Assembly: GCF_040365005.1 (NCBI RefSeq)
Contig: NZ_BAABWV010000005.1
Span: forward strand, 124,001-188,000
Direction: 5' to 3'
Source: Antarcticimicrobium sp040365005
Lineage (GTDB): Bacteria > Pseudomonadota > Alphaproteobacteria > Rhodobacterales > Rhodobacteraceae
DNA: 64,000 nucleotides
Shown: one piece after another, positions 1 to 7,456 of the stretch
Layout: every line of letters begins with the position of its first letter
Numbering within the stretch: the first letter of the stretch is position 1
Position numbers and translations under genes: made by a program
Notes under the pieces: model-generated
Told to the model about the DNA's origin: nothing
Databases searched by the model: none
The model's input: only the letters and a program-made list of their open reading frames with translations

Positions 1-160
1 GACCGCCGTGCGGGTCTGGGATTCGACCGCCGAGGTCCGCTATCTGGTGATTCCCCGCCGCCCCGAGGGCACCGAGGGGATGGGCATCGAGGATCTGGCG
101 AAACTGGTGACCCGCGACAGCATGGTCGGCACCGGTCTGGCACGGACCCCCGGCGCATGA
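1..160 (+). CDS. nthA: Nitrile hydratase alpha subunit, C-terminal end (partial)
   Basis: The last 52 codons of an open frame that enters from the left edge (codons begin at base 2, stop TGA 158-160). The residues include VRVWDSTAEVRYLVIP and the PEGTEGM segment typical of the end of the nitrile hydratase alpha chain, which hydrates nitriles to amides using a non-corrin Co(III) or Fe(III). The metal-binding CxxCSC loop lies outside the window, so the metal type cannot be read here. The stop overlaps the start of the beta gene (ATGA), showing translational coupling, and the two downstream genes confirm the assignment. Confidence 0.9.
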   Translation, partial: TAVRVWDSTAEVRYLVIPRRPEGTEGMGIEDLAKLVTRDSMVGTGLARTPGA

Positions 161-834
161 CGCGCGTGCATGACATGGGGGGACGGTTCGGCGACGCGCC
201 GGTCGATCCCGGCGCGCCCGACGATCCAGTGTTCGCCGAGGAATGGCACGCGCGGGCGCTGGCGGTGACCTTGGCCGCCGGGGCGCTGGGGCAGTGGAAC
301 CTCGACATGTCGCGCCACGCCCGCGAATGCCTGTCGCCCAAGGACTATGCCAGCCTGTCCTATTTCGAGAAATGGACTGCCGCGTTGGTCGATCTGCTGG
401 TCGATAACGGGGTCTTGAGCGTGGACGATCTGCGCGGGCAGGGCGATGAGGGCCGCCATGCGCTGGCCGATCGTGCGCTCAAGGCGGATGACGTCGCGGC
501 GGCCCTTGCCAAAGGCGGGCCGACGGACCGGCCCTTTGACGGGGTGCCTGCCTTTGCCCCCGGCCAGCAGGTGCGCACCCTGCGCCCTGCCGCCAACCGA
601 TTGGTCGATGGCGGTCATACCCGCCTGCCGGCCTATGCCGCCGGCGCCGAGGGGCGGGTGCTGCGCTGTCACGGCGCGCATGTGCTGCCCGACGCCCATG
701 CCCATGGGCTGGGCGAGGCGCCCGAACCGCTTTACACCGTGGTGTTCCCGGCGGGCGAACTCTGGGCCGCGCCCGAGAATCCGCGCGACGAGGTCACCCT
801 CGACCTCTGGCAATCCTACCTGGAGCCGGCATGA
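157..834 (+). CDS. nthB: Nitrile hydratase beta subunit
   Basis: 225 residues, the normal length for this subunit, which pairs with the alpha chain to form the active site and substrate channel. Visible family features are the N-terminal MTRVHDMGG, the helical W-x-L-D-M-S-R-H region near residues 47-54, and a C-terminal SH3-like barrel with GHTRLPAYAAGAEGRV followed by PEPLYTVVF and the ELW segment. It starts inside the stop of the alpha gene (ATGA overlap) and ends overlapping the accessory gene in the same way, so the three genes are one operon transcribed from upstream of the window. Confidence 0.95.
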   Translation: MTRVHDMGGRFGDAPVDPGAPDDPVFAEEWHARALAVTLAAGALGQWNLDMSRHARECLSPKDYASLSYFEKWTAALVDLLVDNGVLSVDDLRGQGDEGRHALADRALKADDVAAALAKGGPTDRPFDGVPAFAPGQQVRTLRPAANRLVDGGHTRLPAYAAGAEGRVLRCHGAHVLPDAHAHGLGEAPEPLYTVVFPAGELWAAPENPRDEVTLDLWQSYLEPA

Positions 835-1172
835 GCAATCAGACGCCCGAGACCCGGGGCCCCGAACCGGTCTTTACCCAGCCCTGGCATGGGCAGGTTT
901 TTGCGTTGACCGTCTCGTTGAACGAGGCGGGCCATTTCGCATGGCCCGAGTGGACGGCGCGGTTCTCGAAAACCCTTGCGCGCCACGGGCTGAAAAAGGA
1001 ACTCGACGGCGGCGACGATTACTTCGATGCCTGGCTGGAGACGCTGGAGGGGCTGCTTGCCGATCTGGGCCAGGCCGCACCGGACGAGGTGGAGCGCCTG
1101 CGCGCAGCTTGGGAGGCGGCCTATCTCTCGACCCCGCATGGCGACCCGGTGCACCTGCCCAAGGGGGCGTGA
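831..1172 (+). CDS. Nitrile hydratase accessory/activator protein (P14K/NthE type)
   Basis: 113 residues. The segment FTQPWHGQVFALTVSLNEAG and the following WPEWTARFSKTL are typical of the small nitrile hydratase maturation protein that delivers or inserts the metal into the alpha subunit. The protein resembles the N-terminal half of the beta subunit just upstream (W-H-x-x-x-x-A-L-x-V-T-L pattern in both), in keeping with the known paralogy of activator and beta chain. Start ATG 831 overlaps the beta stop TGA 832-834. It is the last gene of the operon; no clear terminator follows before the convergent gene ending at 1182. Confidence 0.85.
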   Translation: MSNQTPETRGPEPVFTQPWHGQVFALTVSLNEAGHFAWPEWTARFSKTLARHGLKKELDGGDDYFDAWLETLEGLLADLGQAAPDEVERLRAAWEAAYLSTPHGDPVHLPKGA

Positions 1173-1181
1173 CCGGCCCCG

Positions 1182-1577
1182 CTATTCGTCCACGTCGTCG
1201 ATGTCGGCCTGCCCCGAAAGCCGCCGGCGTACGTGGCTCCAGCCCAGACCGATTCCCAGCACTGCCGACAGCGCGAGGATGCTGAGCCAGACGTTGAGAT
1301 CGCGGTTGTCCAGCGCCAGCACCCCGAGATCGTAAAGAACCCAGAGCAGCGCCAGCACGACGGCGAGGACCAGAAACATCCCGAATCCGCCGATCGAGCG
1401 CAGCGTGGCGCGCAGGTAAATAATGTAGCAGATCAGCAGGATCAGCCCCGCCAGCACGGTGAGCGAGAGCGAGCTGCTGTAGTTCGCCATCGACCAGTGG
1501 ACATAATTCCAGGGCGTCGGGTTGTAGGTCAGCGCAAGCAGGACAAAGGCGAAAACCCAACGCAGCAACAGGCCCAT
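1182..1577 (-). CDS. Small integral membrane protein (DUF6524-like)
   Basis: 131 residues starting MGLLLRWVFAFVLLALTYNP. Four hydrophobic segments are visible (about residues 3-20, 37-55, 62-82 and 95-113), followed by a charged tail ending DIDDVDE. The conserved TYNPTPWNYVHW stretch after the first segment is the mark I associate with the DUF6524 family of Rhodobacteraceae; that family name is from memory. The start at 1577 was chosen because upstream residues in the same frame belong to the shadow of purA. Function is unknown. It is convergent with the nitrile hydratase operon and divergent from purA. Confidence 0.7.
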   Translation of the reverse strand: MGLLLRWVFAFVLLALTYNPTPWNYVHWSMANYSSSLSLTVLAGLILLICYIIYLRATLRSIGGFGMFLVLAVVLALLWVLYDLGVLALDNRDLNVWLSILALSAVLGIGLGWSHVRRRLSGQADIDDVDE

Positions 1578-1733
1578 GGTCACGATCCCTCCCGGTTCAG
1601 GTCGGGCACAAAATCGCCCAAAGCCGGGATGCTGTCCAGTCCCGGGGCCGCCTGCGTCGAATTTGCGGTTTTCCTGCCGCATCCGCATCGCTATACCGAC
1701 GCGGGTTTGAACAAGCGCAGCGAAGGACCGGAT

Positions 1734-3026
1734 ATGGCCAATGTCGTCGTGGTCGGCGCCCAATGGGGCGACGAAGGAAAAGGCAAGATCGTGGATTGGC
1801 TCTCGGAGCGTGCCGATGTGATCGCGCGGTTCCAGGGCGGGCATAACGCCGGCCATACGCTGGTGATCGACGGCGAGGTCTACAAGCTGAACGCGCTGCC
1901 CTCGGGCGTGGTGCGCGGTGGCAAGCTCAGCGTGATCGGCAACGGCGTGGTGCTGGACCCATGGCACCTGGTCGCCGAGATCGAGAAGATCCGCGAACAG
2001 GGGGTCGAGATCACGCCCGAAACTCTGATGATCGCCGAGAACGCGCCGCTGATCCTGCCGTTTCACGGCGAGCTGGACCGCGCGCGCGAGGCACAGAACT
2101 CGGTCGCCAAGATCGGCACCACCGGGCGCGGCATCGGGCCGTGCTACGAAGACAAGGTCGGGCGCCGCGCGATCCGAGTCGCAGACCTGGCCGACAAGGC
2201 CACGCTCGAGCTGCGCGTCGATCGCGCGCTGGTGCATCACAATGCGCTGCGGGCGGGGCTGGGCCTTGAAGCCATCGACCGGGATGGGCTGATCGCCAAG
2301 CTGAACGAGATCGCACCGCAGATCCTGCAATATGCCGCGCCGGTCTGGAAGGTGCTGACCGAAAAGCGCAAGGCCGGCAAGCGGATCCTGTTCGAGGGCG
2401 CGCAGGGCGCGCTGCTCGACATCGATTTCGGCACCTATCCCTTTGTCACCTCGTCGAACGTGATTGCCGGGCAGGCGGCCACCGGCACCGGCATCGGGCC
2501 GGGCGCCATCGACTTCGTCCTAGGCATCGTCAAGGCCTATACCACTCGCGTGGGCGAGGGGCCGTTCCCGACCGAACTGGACGACGACGACGGCCAGCGC
2601 CTGGGCGAGCGGGGCCATGAATTCGGCACCGTGACCGGCCGCAAGCGCCGCTGTGGCTGGTTCGATGCCGCCCTCGTGCGCCAGACCTGCGCCACCAGTG
2701 GCGTAAACGGCATCTCGCTGACCAAGCTCGATGTGCTGGATGGGTTCGAGACGCTGAAGATCTGCGTCGGCTATGAGCTTGACGGCGAACGGCTGGACTA
2801 TCTGCCCATCGCCTCCGATCAGCAGGCCCGCTGCAAGCCGATCTACGAGGAAATGCCGGGCTGGTCGGAATCGACGGAAGGGGCCCGGTCGTGGAATGAT
2901 CTGCCCGCCAACGCGATCAAGTACGTCCGCCACATCGAGGAATTGATCGATTGCCCGGTGGCGCTGCTGTCGACCTCGCCCGAGCGCGACGACACCATCC
3001 TCGTCACCGATCCGTTTGCAGACTGA
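1734..3026 (+). CDS. purA: Adenylosuccinate synthetase
   Basis: 430 residues, full length for the family. The enzyme joins IMP and aspartate using GTP in the first committed step to AMP, in the cytoplasm. Visible motifs are the GTP-binding GDEGKGK loop at residues 12-18, GGHNAGHT just after residue 37, the IMP-binding TTGRGIGP, and the GRKRRCGWFD segment near the C-terminal third. The start MANVVVVGAQWG at 1734 is preceded by an AAGGA about 7 bases upstream; the open frame extends further left but without family similarity. The stop overlaps the start of the next gene (TGATG). Confidence 0.98.
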   Translation: MANVVVVGAQWGDEGKGKIVDWLSERADVIARFQGGHNAGHTLVIDGEVYKLNALPSGVVRGGKLSVIGNGVVLDPWHLVAEIEKIREQGVEITPETLMIAENAPLILPFHGELDRAREAQNSVAKIGTTGRGIGPCYEDKVGRRAIRVADLADKATLELRVDRALVHHNALRAGLGLEAIDRDGLIAKLNEIAPQILQYAAPVWKVLTEKRKAGKRILFEGAQGALLDIDFGTYPFVTSSNVIAGQAATGTGIGPGAIDFVLGIVKAYTTRVGEGPFPTELDDDDGQRLGERGHEFGTVTGRKRRCGWFDAALVRQTCATSGVNGISLTKLDVLDGFETLKICVGYELDGERLDYLPIASDQQARCKPIYEEMPGWSESTEGARSWNDLPANAIKYVRHIEELIDCPVALLSTSPERDDTILVTDPFAD

Positions 3027-3256
3027 TGGCGCTCAGCTACAAAGCCCGCCGCCGCTGGTCGCTGGTGATTCTGCTGATCGGGATGCCGGCCTATATCGTC
3101 GCGGCGGTGACGCTGGTGAACTGGATCGACCGGCCGTCGATCCTGGTTGAACTGATCGTCTATGTCGCGCTGGGGGGTCTCTGGGCGCTGCCGTTCAAGT
3201 TCATCTTTCGCGGGGTCGGGCAAGCCGACCCCGAGGCGAGCGACGACCGGGATTGA
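3026..3256 (+). CDS. DUF2842 family small membrane protein
   Basis: 76 residues beginning MALSYKARRRWSLVILLIG, with two transmembrane helices (about 13-34 and 43-62) and a polar acidic tail. The R-R-x-W-S-L-V start and the ALPFKFIFRGVGQADP end are characteristic of DUF2842, a small alphaproteobacterial family of unknown function. The ATG shares its A with the last base of the purA stop codon, so the gene is translationally coupled to purA. A strong inverted repeat lies about 55 bases downstream. Confidence 0.85.
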   Translation: MALSYKARRRWSLVILLIGMPAYIVAAVTLVNWIDRPSILVELIVYVALGGLWALPFKFIFRGVGQADPEASDDRD

Positions 3257-3310
3257 TCCCGGGAAGCGTCCGCTTGGGCGCGAGCTTTTTCTCCGCAACC
3301 CGAAACGAAA

Positions 3311-3333
3311 AAGGCAGGCCCATGGCCTGCCTT
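3311..3333. terminator. Bidirectional hairpin terminator
   Basis: Perfect 10-base inverted repeat (3311-3320 with 3324-3333, loop CAT) between the converging purA-DUF2842 unit and the gene ending at 3383. Read on the minus strand the stem is followed by TTTTTCGTTTCG, a good U-tract; on the plus strand only CTTTCCCC follows, so it should work best for the minus-strand gene. Confidence 0.75.
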
Positions 3334-3382
3334 TCCCCCAGGTGGGCACGTCCCTTGCGGGGCGCACCGCGACTGTTCGGGC

Positions 3383-5698
3383 TCAGCCCGCCGCGCGTGA
3401 GGCGGGTTGAAAGCCGATGTCGTGTGCGGCGATGAAGCGACCGTTCTCGGTCTTCAGGATCTTGCCTTCGCGCAGCAGCGTGCCAAAGGCGCGCAGACCA
3501 TCCTCGCGGCTGAAGTCGCCTTCCACGGCCTCGCGGGCCTTGTGGATCAGCTGCGGGCGGGTGAACTGGTCCCGGCCCTCGACGAACTGCATGTAGGCGG
3601 CCGCGGCCTCCAGAAGCTCGGGCAGTTCCTGCACGCCCATCTCCTCGGCAAAGGCGACAAAGCTCTCGTCGGGGTTGGTCGGTGCAGGGGCCTCGATCTG
3701 GGCGGACACCCGGCGCGGGTGGACCGGCCCGGTCTTCGCGGCGATCTCGGCAACCTCGTCGATCCGCTGCTCGGCCACCAGTTTCAGCGGCGCCGGGCGC
3801 TGCTGGTCGGGGGCGGTCGGGCGGCGGGTATGGGCACCGGCCGGCTTGGGGCGACGCGGTTGCACGACGCGGGCCAGATCGTCGCGATAGGCCTCGGTAT
3901 CGGCACTGTCGCCGACCGAGCCACCGGCCGACCGTTCGGCGCGGGTCGCGGCGACAGCGGCACGCAGGTGGGAATAGGCCTCGCGGGTGGAGGTCGCCTC
4001 GGGGGCCTCCAGTTTCTCGTCGGCGGCGGCCATCAGGCGCGACAGGTCGGATTTTGCCGCGCGTGATTTGCGTTCGGCCTCTTCCTCTTCCCGGGCGGTA
4101 TCCGCCTGTTGTGCCTCGTCCCGGGCCGGCTCGACCTGCTCGGGCGCCTGTGCCTTTGCGGCCTCGCCGCGCAGCTCGGCCTCGACCTCGGCCAGTTCGC
4201 GCATCAGCTCGGCCTCGTCGTCGGGCTGCAGGGTGCTGGGCGGCAGTTCGACGCTGGGCACGACCGGGGCCGCCTCGCGGGGCTGTTCGGCCTCGTGCGC
4301 CTTGGCGTGCTTGACCATCATGACCCGGGGCTCCAGGGCTTCGGCCACTGCGGCATAGTCGTCTTCGCCGTCCTCTTCGTATCCCGCGTCGGGATCGTCG
4401 GCGAGGATATTCTCGGCCGGTTCGCTGGCCCTGGCCTTCAGGGCGCGGTCGAGATCGGCGAACAACGCCTCGTCGTCCTGGAGGGCCTCGTCGTGGCGGG
4501 GCGCGTCATGGTGGGCTTCGGGCGCGGGGGCCGTCAGGGCCTCGAGCGCGGCCTCGACCTCGGCGACCTTCTCGGTGTCCCCGGCCAGCTGGGCGCGGGC
4601 CAGGCGACGCTGAAGCCGGGCGGCGCGGCGTGCCATCATCGGATCGGCCTCGTCGCCAGCGGTTTCCTCGTGGGGCTCCTCGGACAGATCCGCCGCCGTT
4701 TCCGTTTCGGTGGGGGCGGGCAGATCCTCGTCGCTGTCCTCAGTCGAGACCTCGGCCGTATCCGCGATGGCGTCTTCGAAGGTGTCCTCGATGGCATCTT
4801 CGGCGGCGTCCTCGGCGCGCGGGGTGGGGGTATCGGTGGTCTCATCGAGATGCGAGTCGGGCAGCGCGGCGGTGAAGGCATCCTCGGAATGCTCGTCCTC
4901 GCTATAGTCGGCCTCGGTCACGACCTGTTCATTGCGGGACACGACCGCGCGGATACGCTGCAGCTTCGCGGCGATGCTGTCGGGGGCCGGGGCGGCGCGC
5001 GGCGCCACCGGTTCGGCGGTGACGACATCGACGGACGCTTCATCAACGGGCGCTTCGGCGTCTTCGATGACGTCCTCTTCGGGCGCGTCCTGCTCTTTCA
5101 CGGCGGCCTCGATCCCGGCCATGAAGGCTTCGACCTCGACTTCCGGCTCGGGTTCGGCGGCATCCGCGTCAGCCTCGGCCTCAAAGACTGCGTCGACTTC
5201 CGGCTCGGCGGTATCCACCTCGTCCAGATCCTCGTCAGAGGAGGTTGCCTCGGCGGGCGTCTCTTCCTGCGCCGGCGGTTCAGCTTCCAACGTGTCTTCC
5301 ACGTGGTCGGCCTCGGCCTGTTCCGGCGCGGTCACCTCGGGGGCTGCCTGTTCGGGGGCCTGTACCGGTGCTTCGGCTTGCGGCTCGGGGGCGGGCTGTT
5401 CCTGCACGGCCTCTGCGGCCTCCAGCGCCGCGGGGGCCGCGACTTCGGCGGCACGCAGGACAAAGCCCGAGCCTTCGCGGCGGGCCTCGACATGGCGGGA
5501 AACCTCGCGCTCGGCGATGCGGGCCAGCATCTCGGTGTCGGGCTGTGGCGGTTCGGCGCCGAAATACCTGTCATCCGCGGCCAGGTCGCGGAAGTACTCG
5601 GCAATTGCCTTCATCGTGTCAAAGGAATCCTCGAATCCCTCAAGGGTGCAGGAAAACGTGCCGTAGGAAACGGTCAACACCTTGTTACTCTGTACCAT
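3383..5698 (-). CDS. Large acidic, mostly disordered protein with folded ends; function unknown
   Basis: 771 residues. An N-terminal conserved-looking segment of about 85 residues (MVQSNKVLTVSYGTFSCTLE, then EGFEDSFDTMKAIAEYFRDL) is followed by about 500 residues dominated by Glu, Asp, Ala and Pro, which should be intrinsically disordered. The last 120 residues look folded again; the final part (TRPQLIHKAREAVEGDFSRE, then LRAFGTLLREGKI) has the spacing of a small winged-helix-like domain. No signal peptide or transmembrane segment is visible. Related genes in this bacterial family are, to my memory, called hypothetical or loosely chemotaxis protein; nothing here supports CheA. It stands alone, divergent from the thiamine pyrophosphokinase gene. 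Confidence 0.75.
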   Translation of the reverse strand: MVQSNKVLTVSYGTFSCTLEGFEDSFDTMKAIAEYFRDLAADDRYFGAEPPQPDTEMLARIAEREVSRHVEARREGSGFVLRAAEVAAPAALEAAEAVQEQPAPEPQAEAPVQAPEQAAPEVTAPEQAEADHVEDTLEAEPPAQEETPAEATSSDEDLDEVDTAEPEVDAVFEAEADADAAEPEPEVEVEAFMAGIEAAVKEQDAPEEDVIEDAEAPVDEASVDVVTAEPVAPRAAPAPDSIAAKLQRIRAVVSRNEQVVTEADYSEDEHSEDAFTAALPDSHLDETTDTPTPRAEDAAEDAIEDTFEDAIADTAEVSTEDSDEDLPAPTETETAADLSEEPHEETAGDEADPMMARRAARLQRRLARAQLAGDTEKVAEVEAALEALTAPAPEAHHDAPRHDEALQDDEALFADLDRALKARASEPAENILADDPDAGYEEDGEDDYAAVAEALEPRVMMVKHAKAHEAEQPREAAPVVPSVELPPSTLQPDDEAELMRELAEVEAELRGEAAKAQAPEQVEPARDEAQQADTAREEEEAERKSRAAKSDLSRLMAAADEKLEAPEATSTREAYSHLRAAVAATRAERSAGGSVGDSADTEAYRDDLARVVQPRRPKPAGAHTRRPTAPDQQRPAPLKLVAEQRIDEVAEIAAKTGPVHPRRVSAQIEAPAPTNPDESFVAFAEEMGVQELPELLEAAAAYMQFVEGRDQFTRPQLIHKAREAVEGDFSREDGLRAFGTLLREGKILKTENGRFIAAHDIGFQPASRAAG

Positions 5699-5824
5699 AG
5701 GCTGCTCGTCCTTTTCAGATTAGTTGGACTGACCTAACACGCCGGAAGCGACAAATTCGGCCCGAATCTGTGCCGAAGACCGTATCATTTTGTGGCCAGA
5801 TTGTGATCAGCTTCCGAAACCCCC

Positions 5825-6544
5825 ATGAAAGACGACATGAAAACAGAAATTAGAAATTTCGCCATCCCGGTGACGCTGATCGGCGGCGGGGCGCTGGGCG
5901 CAGACGATCTGGCGGTGGCGCTGGCCCTGGCGCCAAGGCTGGTCGCGGCGGATGGCGGCGCGGCGGCGGCGCTGTCCGCCGGGCACATGCCCGAGGCGGT
6001 GATCGGCGACTTCGATTCGCTCAGCCGCGCCGACCGCGACCGGATCCCGCCCGAACGGCTGTTTCCGATCTCGGAACAGGAGAGCACCGATTTCGACAAG
6101 GTCATGCGAACGGTCTCGGCGCCGCTGATGCTGGCGGTTGGGTTCCTCGGCGCCCGGGTCGATCACCAGCTGGCGGCGTTCAACACGCTGGTGCGTCACC
6201 CGGCGCAGCGCTGCATCCTGATCGGCCCGGGCGAGGTCGTGTTCCACGCCCCGCCGCGCCTGGCGCTGGACCTGGAGCTGGGGGCGGTCGTGTCGCTGTT
6301 CCCGATGTGCCGGCTGACCGGGCGCTCGCAGGGGTTGGAATGGCCGATCGACGGGCTGGAGATGGCCCCGGATGGTCGCGTCGGCACCTCGAACCGGGCG
6401 CTGGGTCCGGTGCGGATCGAGACCGACGGGCCGGGCCTCCTGGTGATCGTTCCGCGTTCGGCGCTGGGCGCGGTCACACGGGCGCTTGCCCCCGGGGCGG
6501 TTGGGGCCGCGTCAATGCCCGGGCCTGGGCCCGCTCGCGCATGA
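5825..6544 (+). CDS. Thiamine pyrophosphokinase
   Basis: 239 residues. The enzyme transfers pyrophosphate from ATP to thiamine to give the active cofactor. Family motifs visible: ADGG (residues 42-45), GDFDS (61-65), the substrate-binding STDFDK (87-92) and GARVDH (109-114). An alternative start is the Met at residue 5; neither start has a strong ribosome-binding site. The last 71 bases overlap the convergent DMT transporter gene, so the Gly/Ala/Pro-rich tail from about residue 217 is antisense to that gene's end and is probably not part of the catalytic fold. Confidence 0.9.
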   Translation: MKDDMKTEIRNFAIPVTLIGGGALGADDLAVALALAPRLVAADGGAAAALSAGHMPEAVIGDFDSLSRADRDRIPPERLFPISEQESTDFDKVMRTVSAPLMLAVGFLGARVDHQLAAFNTLVRHPAQRCILIGPGEVVFHAPPRLALDLELGAVVSLFPMCRLTGRSQGLEWPIDGLEMAPDGRVGTSNRALGPVRIETDGPGLLVIVPRSALGAVTRALAPGAVGAASMPGPGPARA

Positions 6545-7406
6545 CGATGTAAAGCCCGGCGGCGATGGTCACGCAGATGCCCACGCCGGCCAACCCGTCG
6601 GGCAGATCGCGAAAGATCAGCCAGCCGAACATCGTGGCGACGGGGATCTCGAGGTATTGCATCGGCGCCAGTGTCGCCGCCGGCGCGTAACGCAGCGACC
6701 ACGTCATCAGCAGGTGCGCGCCGGTGCCGATCACGCCGATGGCGGCCAGCAGCCCCCATTCCCCGCCCGACGGGGCGACAAGGGACAGCGGTGCGCTGCC
6801 TGCGATATCGCCGATCAGAAGGACCGGCAGCAGCACGGCGGTGGCCATCACCCCGCTGACCGCCTGCAAGCCGATCGGGTCGATATCCTTGGCCAACTGC
6901 CGGGTGACCAGCATGAACAGCGCGAACAGCACCGCCACGCCAAGCGGGAACAGCGCCGGCCAGCCGACCTCGGCAAAACTGGGCTGGATCACCAGAAGCG
7001 TGCCGCAGAATCCCACCGCGCAGGCGGCAAGGCGGCGGCCGCCCACCTCTTCGCCCAATACGTATTTTCCCAGCAGCAGCATCAGGAACGGCATCACGAA
7101 GGCGATGGCGATGGCATCGGCCAGCGGCAGGTACTGCAACCCGGTGAACATGCAGCCGATGCCGCCCATGTGCAGCAGCGTGCGCAGCGCGGCCAGCCGC
7201 AGGATCCGCCCGCGCATCCGCCACAGCCGCCCGGTGGCGGCAACGATCGGGATCAGCATCGCCGCCTGCACCGCGAAACGCACCAACAGCAACTGGCCCA
7301 GCGGCAGCGTCTCGCCCAGCAGCTTGGCCACCGCGTCGCCCAAAGGAGCGAGCAGGCAGAAGCCCAGCATCAGGAGTATGCCCAGAACGGGTCGGTCGGC
7401 ACTCAT
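6474..7406 (-). CDS. DMT-superfamily (EamA) transporter
   Basis: 310 residues with ten hydrophobic helices arranged as two EamA repeats, the second beginning near residue 155. It begins MSADRPVLGILLMLGFCLLA. The motif QYLPLADAIAIAFVMP at the end of the first repeat and QYLEIPVATMFGWLIFRD in the second are typical of the drug/metabolite transporter superfamily, inner-membrane carriers that usually export metabolites. The substrate cannot be told from sequence. The gene converges on, and overlaps by 71 bases, the thiamine pyrophosphokinase gene. Confidence 0.88.
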   Translation of the reverse strand: MSADRPVLGILLMLGFCLLAPLGDAVAKLLGETLPLGQLLLVRFAVQAAMLIPIVAATGRLWRMRGRILRLAALRTLLHMGGIGCMFTGLQYLPLADAIAIAFVMPFLMLLLGKYVLGEEVGGRRLAACAVGFCGTLLVIQPSFAEVGWPALFPLGVAVLFALFMLVTRQLAKDIDPIGLQAVSGVMATAVLLPVLLIGDIAGSAPLSLVAPSGGEWGLLAAIGVIGTGAHLLMTWSLRYAPAATLAPMQYLEIPVATMFGWLIFRDLPDGLAGVGICVTIAAGLYIVMRERAQARALTRPQPPRGQAPV

Positions 7407-7456
7407 GGCGCCACGCTAGGCGGCGCGGTGATCCGGTGCAAGCGGGACGGGCGCAC

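Noticed and set aside
4109..5737. 542-codon open frame opposite the large acidic protein gene
   Set aside because: Gly/Arg/Phe-rich with no domain and no ribosome-binding site; it is the complement of Glu/Asp/Ala/Pro codons in GC-rich DNA. The same applies to the long opposite-strand frames at 11067-13247, 32219-34210, 33664-35694, 42001-44181 and 45757-48132, each lying over well-identified genes.
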